Origin: an uncultured Prevotellaceae bacterium
GTDB lineage: Bacteria > Bacteroidota > Bacteroidia > Bacteroidales > Bacteroidaceae
Direction of reading: 5' to 3'
Length of the DNA stretch: 8,150 bases
Assembly (NCBI GenBank): GCA_946624335.1
Contig: CAMOSA010000111.1
Location: 1 to 8,150, forward strand
Part shown: positions 1 to 5,306 of the stretch, piece by piece
Layout of the letters: every line of letters starts with the position of its first letter
Position numbering within the stretch: the first letter of the stretch is position 1
Translations under genes and position numbers: made by a program
Notes under the pieces: generated by a model
What the model was told of the DNA's origin: nothing
The model's database searches: none
Seen by the model: the letters and a program-made list of their open reading frames with translations, nothing else

Positions 1-14
1 GAAAGCAACATAGA

Positions 15-58
15 AGTGTGAAGCGACCAAGGTCGAGCGCGAGCCGAGCGTTCACTCT
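15..58. repeat. GC-rich core bracketed by inverted array-like arms
   Basis: A GC-rich segment (about 21-50) lies between the arms AGTGTGAA (15-22) and TTCACTCT (51-58), which are inverted repeats at 7 of 8 positions. Inside it is a perfect palindrome GACCAAGGTC (25-34), preceded by AAGC and followed by GAGCG. The same layout, AAGC + 4-base arm + AA/AGA + 4-base arm + G(A/G)GCG, recurs twice at 3235-3302 with different arm bases. There is no coding content here, and any gene to the left is outside the window. The function is unknown. The arms and palindrome are read directly; calling it a structured repeat family is inference. Confidence 0.45.
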
Positions 59-80
59 TTCACTTTTCACTCTTTCACTT
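51..80. repeat. Tandem repeat, 15-base unit x2
   Basis: Two exact copies of TTCACTCTTTCACTT at 51-65 and 66-80. Each is itself a near-duplication (TTCACTCT + TTCACTT), so the underlying period is 7-8 bases. It lies upstream of the promoter of the first gene, unlike the other three arrays in the window, which touch start codons. Units of this size match the other arrays, but the unit sequence differs. Confidence 0.85.
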
Positions 81-161
81 TCTTGTGACATGTGCGGTAC
101 TTTTCGAAAAACTTTTTTGATATTTTAGGTCTTCGCAGCGTCATCGTCCAACTATTTTGCT

Positions 162-169
162 TATATTTG
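162..169 (+). promoter_or_regulatory. Bacteroidota-type -7 element for the DUF2851 gene
   Basis: TATATTTG fits TAnnTTTG, the -7 consensus of the primary sigma factor in Bacteroidota. No TTTG or TTG sits 19-21 bases upstream, so the -33 half is weak or absent. Transcription would start near 176, giving a leader of about 45 bases before the ATG at 223. It also argues against the in-frame upstream start at 157, which would lie upstream of the -7 element itself. Confidence 0.55.
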
Positions 170-222
170 CAGCGCATTACATCGGAATTGCAAGAAAAAG
201 AGTTCGCATTTCGCTCTGGATT

Positions 223-1533
223 ATGGAAAAGTTGCTACATTATGTCTGGAAGCACCGAATCTTTCCGCTCGCTCCTCTGGTGACCACTGACGGTCAGGCA
301 GTGGAGGTCATCGACCCTGGTCTGCACAACAGGGATGCCGGCCCAGACTTCTTCAATGCCAAGGTGCGCATCGGCGGAGCGTTATGGGTGGGCAATGTGG
401 AACTACACTTGCGCTCGAGCGACTGGCAACGGCACGGTCATCATCGTGATCCGGCGTACAATGGCGTCGTGCTGCACGTGGCGGAGGTGGTTGATGCAGA
501 GGTCGTTACTGCCAATGGCTTGCGACCTCCTCAGCTGCAGCTGACGATACCGGATGCGATACGCGCGGGCTATGTTGAGCTGTTGCAGACGGACGATTAT
601 CCCCGCTGCTGGCGTGTGCTGCCCGAGCTGCCTCTGCTGACTGTCCACGCGTGGATGTCGGCCCTGCTGTATGAGCGTCTGCAGGCTCGCAGCAGCCGTT
701 GCCTGGAGCGTCTCTCGGCGAGCGGCGGCGACTGGGACCGGAGCTGGTTCGTCACGCTGTCCCGCAATTTCGGCTTCGGCGTCAACGGTGATGCTTTCGA
801 GCGTTGGGCCGCACGTTTCCCGCTTCATGCAGCTGCGAAGCACCGTGATGATGCCTTCCAACTTGAAGCGCTCTTTCTGGGTACGGCGGGTCTGCTGGAG
901 GCAGACGCGCTGCCTCCGTCGTCGCGTCAGGCAGCGGCGTCGGATGACTATTTCCGTCGCCTGTCGCACGAATGGAACTACTTGAGCCGTAAGTTCCAGT
1001 TGGATGTCCCGCTGTCGCCCTCGTCGTGGCGCTACCTGCGTCTGCGCCCTCAGAACTTCCCTCACCTGCGCCTGGTACAGCTGGCGCAGCTCTACCATCG
1101 GTGCCCTAACCTCGCGGGGATGCTGCTGCGTGCTTCCGACCGTGACGCGCTGCATGGCGTGCTCGATGTCGGTGTGTCAGCGTACTGGCAGACCCACTAT
1201 CTCTTCGGCCTCGAGGCGCCGCGCTCGGAGAAACGTCTAAGCGCAGACAGCCGCGACCTGATCATCGTCAACACTGTCGTGCCCATGCGTTTTGCTTATG
1301 GGCAAGCGCACAATGACGAGGCTATGCAGGAACAGGCTATCGCACTACTGGAGCAGCTGAAGCCGGAGCGCAATCATATCCTGAGGCAGTGGCAGCAGTG
1401 TGGCATCGGCGTGGAGAGCGCTGCTGACAGCCAGGCGCTGATTCAGCTCAAGCGGGAATACTGTGACCGGCACGACTGCCTTCGTTGCCGGTTCGGATTT
1501 GAATATCTCAAGCATGGCTACCGCAAACCGTAG
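223..1533 (+). CDS. DUF2851 family protein
   Basis: A 436-residue protein of a family typical of Bacteroidota whose function is not established. The opening (MEKLLHYVWKHRIFPL), the stretch with GPDFFNAK (40-47) and VGNVELH (56-62), and LHVAE (84-88) match my memory of the family's N-terminal block. The C-terminus carries a Cys cluster, C414-x4-C419-x2-C422, just before FGFEYLK. There is no signal peptide or membrane segment, so it should be cytosolic. I chose ATG 223 over an in-frame extension to 157 because family members start this way and the extension precedes the promoter's expected transcript start. dprA follows after 30 bases on the same strand with no terminator or new promoter between, suggesting one transcript. 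The conserved D42, E60 and H62 around a predicted beta hairpin look nuclease-like, but that is a guess. The family call is firm; the function is unknown. Confidence 0.9.
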   Translation: MEKLLHYVWKHRIFPLAPLVTTDGQAVEVIDPGLHNRDAGPDFFNAKVRIGGALWVGNVELHLRSSDWQRHGHHRDPAYNGVVLHVAEVVDAEVVTANGLRPPQLQLTIPDAIRAGYVELLQTDDYPRCWRVLPELPLLTVHAWMSALLYERLQARSSRCLERLSASGGDWDRSWFVTLSRNFGFGVNGDAFERWAARFPLHAAAKHRDDAFQLEALFLGTAGLLEADALPPSSRQAAASDDYFRRLSHEWNYLSRKFQLDVPLSPSSWRYLRLRPQNFPHLRLVQLAQLYHRCPNLAGMLLRASDRDALHGVLDVGVSAYWQTHYLFGLEAPRSEKRLSADSRDLIIVNTVVPMRFAYGQAHNDEAMQEQAIALLEQLKPERNHILRQWQQCGIGVESAADSQALIQLKREYCDRHDCLRCRFGFEYLKHGYRKP

Positions 1534-1563
1534 CCGTACTCATTATAGGTTTATAAACGTATT

Positions 1564-2679
1564 ATGACTGAGCAAGAAACCCTATATGTGATGGCGCTCA
1601 CGATGGCTCTGCGTCATCAGCCCAAGGTGCAGCGCACGCTGTTCGATGTGCTGGGTAGCGGACAAGTCATCTACGAGTGTCGCCATGATCTGGGCCGTCG
1701 CTTCGAGAGCCTCTCTTCACGCATTGCAGAAAACGTCTTGCTCATGGATGGCTTCCTGCCTCAGTGTGAGGCTGAACTCGCCTATATCCGCAAGCATAAG
1801 ATACGCATACTCGGTATCACCGACGATGACTATCCGGCCCGTCTCCGGCAGTGTGAGGATGCACCGCTGTTGTTGTATACGTTAGGTGCTCTCGACCTCA
1901 ACGCGACCCATGTCCTCGGCATCGTAGGCACTCGTCGCTGCACGGAACGTGGGCGCGATCTGTGCACAAGTCTGATCAAAGGTCTGTCCAAGGCCGTGCC
2001 CGATGCGCTGATCATCAGTGGACTGGCTTACGGTATAGACGTGGCGGCTCATCGTGGTGCCCTGGCAACCGGTATGCCGACGGCGGGTGTGCTGGCTCAT
2101 GGTCTGGACGAGCTCTACCCGCGAAGCCATCGGCAGACGGCCATCGAGATGCTTGCCCGGGGCGGCCTCGTCACGGAGTTTACGAGCCATACGCCGGTCG
2201 AGCGTCTGAACTTCCTGCAGCGCAACCGTCTCGTGGCAGGGATGGCGGACGCCGTTGTCGTCGTGGAAAGCCCTCAGCGCGGCGGCTCGCTCAACACCGC
2301 CCGTCTGGCAGCAGAATACAACCGCGACGTCTTCGCCTTCCCTGGCCGTCCTACTGACGTGAGTTCTGAGGGCTGCAACCTGCTGATCCGTCGTAATGGT
2401 GCGGCGCTCATCACGTGCGCTGAGGATGTATTGGATGACCTCGGATGGCAGCAGACGTCACCGTGCCCCGACGCGCAGCAGTTGCTGTTCCCGGAGCTGA
2501 CGGCAGAGGAGCAGCAGATCGTCGACGTCATGAGACGTAGCGATGACGACATCGAGCTCGCCGACTTGTCTCATGCCTTGTCTCTGCCTCCATACAAACT
2601 GACGCCCCTCATGCTCACTTTGGAGCTGAAGGGCGTCGTACGTGTGCTATCGGGTGGACGTTATCACCTGGTGCATTAG
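1564..2679 (+). CDS. dprA: DNA-processing protein DprA
   Basis: A cytosolic protein that binds single-stranded DNA and loads RecA during natural transformation; it is also widespread in bacteria not known to be transformable. At 371 residues it has the usual length. Residues 1-65 form a poorly conserved helical N-terminus in which the usual glycines of a helix-hairpin-helix are hard to see. The Rossmann-like core spans about 80-295, with GTRR (122-125), SGLAYGID (152-159), FLQRNRLVAG (217-226) and RGGSLNTA (239-246), all DprA hallmarks. A DprA-type winged helix occupies about 311-370. ATG 1564 gives the family-like start MTEQE. No Shine-Dalgarno sequence is visible, which is normal for this phylum. 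It probably shares a transcript with the DUF2851 gene, and converges on the HIT gene with only 12 bases between the stops. The window shows no other competence gene. Confidence 0.96.
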   Translation: MTEQETLYVMALTMALRHQPKVQRTLFDVLGSGQVIYECRHDLGRRFESLSSRIAENVLLMDGFLPQCEAELAYIRKHKIRILGITDDDYPARLRQCEDAPLLLYTLGALDLNATHVLGIVGTRRCTERGRDLCTSLIKGLSKAVPDALIISGLAYGIDVAAHRGALATGMPTAGVLAHGLDELYPRSHRQTAIEMLARGGLVTEFTSHTPVERLNFLQRNRLVAGMADAVVVVESPQRGGSLNTARLAAEYNRDVFAFPGRPTDVSSEGCNLLIRRNGAALITCAEDVLDDLGWQQTSPCPDAQQLLFPELTAEEQQIVDVMRRSDDDIELADLSHALSLPPYKLTPLMLTLELKGVVRVLSGGRYHLVH

Positions 2680-2691
2680 CGGAGTAGCCTG

Positions 2692-3090
2692 TCAGGGCCG
2701 GAAGGCGGCGCGTATGTCGTCGGCGATGCGCTGCATCTCGTCGGCCGGGAGCTGTAGCTTGGGGTTGGAGAAGAGCATATCGCGCTCGCTCTGCAGGGGA
2801 ATGAGGTGTATGTGGGCGTGCGGCACTTCGAGGCCGAGGACGGCTTGGCCGACCTTGACGCAAGGGATGACCTGCCGGATGGCGCGGGCCACATGGGCTG
2901 CGAAGACCTGCAGGCGTGCCAGCTCGTCGTCGGAGAGGTCGAAGAGGTAGTCGACTTCGCGGCGGGGTATGACGAGGGTGTGGCCCTTCACCAGCGGGTT
3001 GATGTCGAGGAAAGCGTAGAACTCGTCGTCGGCGGCGCAGCAGTAGCTGGGGATCTCGCCGGAAGCTATCTTACTGAAGATGGATGCCAT
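2692..3090 (-). CDS. HIT family nucleotide-binding hydrolase
   Basis: A 132-residue member of the histidine triad superfamily, of the Hint/Fhit-like type that splits nucleotide phosphoramidates or dinucleotide polyphosphates; the substrate here is unknown. The signature H-x-H-x-H is HAHIHLI at 91-97, the last triad histidine region carrying the nucleophile. The N-terminal MASIFSKI and the LDINPLVKGHTLVIP stretch (28-42) are typical. The reading frame stays open upstream to about 3279, but that extension only translates the octamer array (serine, asparagine, leucine-rich), so ATG 3090 is the start. The bases just before it are C-rich with no ribosome binding site. No promoter is visible between it and greA (229 bases), so it is probably read through from the greA promoter. 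It is cytosolic, with no signal peptide. Confidence 0.95.
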   Translation of the reverse strand: MASIFSKIASGEIPSYCCAADDEFYAFLDINPLVKGHTLVIPRREVDYLFDLSDDELARLQVFAAHVARAIRQVIPCVKVGQAVLGLEVPHAHIHLIPLQSERDMLFSNPKLQLPADEMQRIADDIRAAFRP

Positions 3091-3101
3091 GGGGTGGGGG
3101 T

Positions 3102-3181
3102 GTTGAAACGTTGAGAGGTTGAAACGTTGAGAGGTTGAAACGTTGAGAGGTTGAGAGGTTGAAAGGTTGAAACGTTTAGAG
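3102..3181. repeat. Octamer tandem array, 10 units
   Basis: Ten 8-base units in perfect register on the + strand: GTTGAAAC and GTTGAGAG mostly alternate, with one GTTGAAAG and a diverged GTTTAGAG at the end. The array starts 12 bases upstream of the HIT start codon, so it would be the leader immediately before translation (in mRNA sense the units read CTCTCAAC and GTTTCAAC). One more unit, GTTGAGAG, appears alone at 3259-3266. The core GTTGARA is also the unit of the 7-base array at 5251-5306. Confidence 0.93.
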
Positions 3182-3302
3182 GTTCTTCGCAGGGCGCGCT
3201 CGGCATCCCGGAGGGTGACGCTTGACACTTCAAGAAGCGAGCAGAGCTCGAGCGGAGGGTTGAGAGGTCCTTTCGACAAGCTAAAGCGGGCAAGCTCGGG
3301 CG
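3182..3302. repeat. GC-rich composite of small hairpin repeats between greA and the HIT gene
   Basis: Non-coding stretch between the octamer array and the greA stop. Readable parts: a CTTGA/TCAAG stem with 4-base loop (3221-3234); AAGC, GAGC-AGA-GCTC stem, GAGCG (3235-3254); one array unit (3259-3266); TTTCGACAAGCT (3271-3282), which resembles from memory a dispersed extragenic repeat seen in many bacteria; and AAGC, GGGC-AA-GCTC stem with one G-T pair, GGGCG (3284-3302). The two AAGC-stem-GNGCG elements match the one at 21-39. No promoter motif or plausible gene was found here. It could be a hairpin-rich spacer, a processing or attenuation site, or remnants of repeat elements. Confidence 0.5.
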
Positions 3303-3319
3303 GGGAGGACAGGGGAGTG

Positions 3320-3790
3320 TCACTCCTCGAAGGTGATGTCGAGGATCTCGAGGTTGATGATGCCCTGGGGCACCTTGATCTCTACGATGTCGCCGACGCG
3401 CTTGCCCAGCAGGCCTTGTGCGATGGGTGTCTTGACGGATATCTTGCCCTCACGCAGGTTGGCCTCGGTCTCGCTGACGATGGTGTAGGCCATGCGTGCG
3501 TTGTTCTTGACGTTGCGCAGGCTGACGCGGCTGAGGATCTGCACGGTGTCGGCGTTGAGCTTGCTGGTGTCGATGATCTTGGCATCGGAGATGACAGTCT
3601 TGAGCTGGGTGATCTTCATCTCGAGCATTGCTTGGTGTTCCTTGGCAGCGTCGTACTCGGAGTTCTCGCTGAGGTCGCCCTTGTCGCGTGCCTCGGCGAT
3701 GGCCGCGGATGCCTTGGGGCGTTCGACGGCTTCGAGCTGATGGAGTTCGGCTACGAGCTTGTCGTAGCCCTTTTGTGTCATATAAGCCAT
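3320..3790 (-). CDS. greA: Transcription elongation factor GreA
   Basis: GreA enters the secondary channel of RNA polymerase and stimulates cleavage of backtracked transcripts. This protein has 156 residues, the normal length. The N-terminal coiled coil covers about 1-75 and its tip carries GDLSENSEY (38-46), with acidic residues D39 and E42 in the positions that hold the catalytic magnesium in the family. The C-terminal FKBP-like domain (about 80-156) contains the typical SVKTPIAQGLLGK block (117-129). ATG 3790 (MAYMTQKGY) is the conventional start in this order; MTQKGY three codons later is possible. Its own promoter lies at 3929-3960, giving a leader of about 130 bases with an interrupted palindrome and a heptamer array that stops 3 bases before the ATG. 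The HIT gene follows 229 bases downstream and is probably co-transcribed. Confidence 0.97.
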   Translation of the reverse strand: MAYMTQKGYDKLVAELHQLEAVERPKASAAIAEARDKGDLSENSEYDAAKEHQAMLEMKITQLKTVISDAKIIDTSKLNADTVQILSRVSLRNVKNNARMAYTIVSETEANLREGKISVKTPIAQGLLGKRVGDIVEIKVPQGIINLEILDITFEE

Positions 3791-3793
3791 ATA

Positions 3794-3849
3794 GATTTAC
3801 GATTTACAATTTACTATTTACGATTTACGGTTGACGTTTTATGGTTGAC
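3794..3849. repeat. Heptamer tandem array, 8 units, in the greA leader
   Basis: Eight 7-base units in register: GATTTAC x2, AATTTAC, TATTTAC, GATTTAC, GGTTGAC, GTTTTAT, GGTTGAC. It lies wholly in the predicted greA 5' leader and ends 3 bases before the start codon, occupying the place of a ribosome binding site. In mRNA sense the main unit is GTAAATC, AT-rich and poor in structure. The distal units (GGTTGAC) run into the interrupted palindrome at 3848-3912. Confidence 0.9.
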
Positions 3850-3912
3850 AATGAATCGTGTTGGCAGACAAAAGGAAAAGAGCTCCGCTTGTGTCGCGAA
3901 ACCCTTCATTGT
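3848..3912. repeat. Interrupted palindrome in the greA leader
   Basis: Perfect 8-base inverted repeat ACAATGAA (3848-3855) and TTCATTGT (3905-3912) around a 49-base core that contains GAGCTC (about 3883-3888). GTTGAC is found as a direct repeat at both borders (3844-3849 and 3911-3916). The left arm overlaps the last heptamer unit. It would be transcribed in the greA leader and could close a stem. An array next to a core framed by inverted arms is the same arrangement as at 15-80. The function is unknown. Confidence 0.55.
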
Positions 3913-3928
3913 TGACTTTTTGTCGGGG

Positions 3929-3960
3929 CAAAGATAGAATCTTTTTTTTGTTCGGCCAAA
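3929..3960 (-). promoter_or_regulatory. greA promoter
   Basis: On the - strand, TTTG (3960-3957), 20 bases, then TATCTTTG (3936-3929): an exact fit to the Bacteroidota TTTG-N19-21-TAnnTTTG promoter. Transcription should start near 3922, about 130 bases before the greA ATG. It lies 49 bases beyond the stop of the preceding lipoprotein gene, which makes greA the head of its own unit. Confidence 0.8.
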
Positions 3961-3984
3961 TATTTCGTCGAAAAATATCGTCGA
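3959..3984. repeat. 13-base imperfect direct repeat upstream of the greA promoter
   Basis: Two adjoining 13-base copies (3959-3971 and 3972-3984) match at 11 of 13 positions and share TCGTCGA at their ends. The first copy overlaps the -33 element of the greA promoter by two bases, a position suited to a regulator binding site. This is only suggestive: the repeat is AT-rich and short. Confidence 0.4.
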
Positions 3985-4008
3985 GAGGTGTTTTTTGGCC
4001 TTTTCAGG

Positions 4009-5235
4009 CTATTGACGTAGCTCGGCTTCGATGGTTCGACGCAGGTCGGTGATCTGTGTGTCGCGTGCACGTAGCTCGGAGCCTCGTCCGATGAGGAAAT
4101 AGGTGGGCAAGGCGTTGACACCATAGAGTTGTACGATGTCGTTGTCGAGTCCTTCGGGGCAGTAGACACAGAGCCACGGCAGGCTCTCGGACATCGTCTT
4201 CCAGTAGTGCTCATCGGCGTCGAGCGATACCTGCATGATCTCGAGGCCACGGTCGTGGTAGGTGCTGTAGAGTTCGCGCAGCTCGATATTGCGTTGCTGG
4301 CTTTGGGGCAAGGCATAGGCTGTGAAATCGAGGAGTACGACATGATCGTGGAGGTCGGAGAGGCGATGTTCGCGTCCATGCAGGTCGGGGAAGCCGAAGT
4401 CGATGATGCCGGTCTCGCGCACCTTGTCGCCGTCGATCTGCAGTTCGAAGGGCTTGCCGGGTCGTGTGTTGCGCAGACCTCGGAGGGCTATGTTGCGGAG
4501 GTTGGCGGTGCGGGGCGCAGCGGGGTAGTACTGATCCCACTGCGTAGCGACGGCGGCGAAGAGCTGCACATCGGCCTTGTCGTCCTCGGGGTTGAAGAGA
4601 AGCTGCTGCCCGATGGTCTGGAAGAGGGCGAAGTAGGCGGCGGGCGAGGCTGGGTCGCGCAGGATATAGTCGGTGCGCAACGTCTGCTTGTAGGAATCGA
4701 CCATCGTGCGCGCGCGTTCCATTTTTTCTAATGCAGAGAGCGTGTTATCGTCGCTGAGGGCAGAGAGTTGCTGTTGCAGTTGTATGTTGAGCAGCGAAAT
4801 GGTCTTCATGGTGCGTGAGGCTTCGTTGCCCTGTATGTCGTAGGCGGAAGCCATACTGGGGTAGGCGGCTTCGACGGTGATGTCCTCGGTGCTGTCGACG
4901 CAGAAGTTGATGACCTGACGTGCGATGCGCAGCCGGTAGAACTCAGGCGATGCGGTGCTGTCGCGTGGCGCTACGGGGATGTCGAAGGAGAAGTCGCCGT
5001 CGGCCTTCAGGCGTAGCGAGTCGAGAGGCTTCACGCCGGAGAGCCCCATGGCCTCGATGATGAGCGTCGAGTCGGGGGCGCCAGTGAGATGGCCGCTGAG
5101 GCGGAATGTGGGGCGTGAGTCGGTGCAGGAGACCATAGTCAGGAAAAGGTAGCACACGAGGAGTACGATGAGGGCCATAGCGATCACGCCGCGCATGATG
5201 GCCTGGTTAGTGTTTTGAGCTTTACGTTTACGCAT
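4009..5235 (-). CDS. DUF4369 lipoprotein with a thioredoxin-like domain lacking the usual CxxC
   Basis: A 408-residue envelope protein. After a basic N-terminus (MRKRK), a hydrophobic segment at about 17-36 ends in a lipobox-like MVSC, with Cys37 as the likely lipidated residue. A DUF4369-type beta domain follows (about 44-125), then a helical linker (about 140-260), then a TlpA/thioredoxin-like domain (about 277-408). In that domain the place of the redox CxxC reads DFTAYALPQS (303-312), with no cysteine, while the cis-proline loop NALPT (374-378) is kept. A separate CVYC occurs at 356-359, further along the fold. It is therefore probably not a conventional thiol oxidoreductase; the role is unknown. 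ATG 5235 is the first ATG, and an upstream TTG at 5259 in the heptamer array is less likely. M14 is another possible start. It follows the S41 gene after 55 bases with no promoter visible, so is probably co-transcribed. Confidence 0.88.
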   Translation of the reverse strand: MRKRKAQNTNQAIMRGVIAMALIVLLVCYLFLTMVSCTDSRPTFRLSGHLTGAPDSTLIIEAMGLSGVKPLDSLRLKADGDFSFDIPVAPRDSTASPEFYRLRIARQVINFCVDSTEDITVEAAYPSMASAYDIQGNEASRTMKTISLLNIQLQQQLSALSDDNTLSALEKMERARTMVDSYKQTLRTDYILRDPASPAAYFALFQTIGQQLLFNPEDDKADVQLFAAVATQWDQYYPAAPRTANLRNIALRGLRNTRPGKPFELQIDGDKVRETGIIDFGFPDLHGREHRLSDLHDHVVLLDFTAYALPQSQQRNIELRELYSTYHDRGLEIMQVSLDADEHYWKTMSESLPWLCVYCPEGLDNDIVQLYGVNALPTYFLIGRGSELRARDTQITDLRRTIEAELRQ

Positions 5236-5250
5236 ATTTGTTAGTGTTTT

Positions 5251-5306
5251 AACTTTCAACTTTCAATTTTCAATTTTCAACTTTCAACTCTCAACTCTCA
5301 ACTTTC
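5251..5306. repeat. Heptamer tandem array, 8 units, overlapping the end of the S41 gene
   Basis: Eight 7-base units in register on the + strand: AACTTTC x2, AATTTTC x2, AACTTTC, AACTCTC x2, AACTTTC. In mRNA sense the unit is GTTGAAA/GTTGAGA. The array encodes the last codons and the TGA (5291-5293) of the S41 protease and reaches to 15 bases before the lipoprotein start. Because 7 is not a multiple of 3, a change in unit number within the coding part would alter the protease's last residues and stop. Confidence 0.93.

Noticed and set aside
403..1155. 250-codon - strand open frame opposite the DUF2851 gene
   Set aside because: R/Q-rich antisense shadow; the + strand carries clear family features.
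3091..3100. G-quadruplex at GGGGTGGGGG
   Set aside because: Only two G runs are present; four are needed.
3091..3279. N-terminal extension of the HIT protein by 63 residues
   Set aside because: It only translates the octamer array and hairpin repeats; the family starts at MASIFSKI.
3314..3326. GGAGT/ACTCC hairpin over the greA stop as a terminator
   Set aside because: Five base pairs and no U-tract after it; a C-rich stretch follows instead.
3102..3849. CRISPR array
   Set aside because: Units are 7-8 bases in direct contact, with no spacers and no cas genes in the window.
3167..3937. 256-codon + strand open frame opposite greA
   Set aside because: It is the complement of greA plus its repeat-rich leader, of low complexity (D, V, L, G rich), without family motifs. 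GC-rich codon use in the real gene opens the opposite frame.
3997..4010. Stem GCCT-GAAA-AGGC after the lipoprotein stop as an intrinsic terminator
   Set aside because: The sense strand is followed by A residues, not U, and the stem is only 4 bases.
4129..4731. 200-codon + strand open frame opposite the lipoprotein gene
   Set aside because: Shadow of the real gene: no recognisable domain and low-complexity G/V/E composition, while the opposite strand encodes a coherent lipoprotein.
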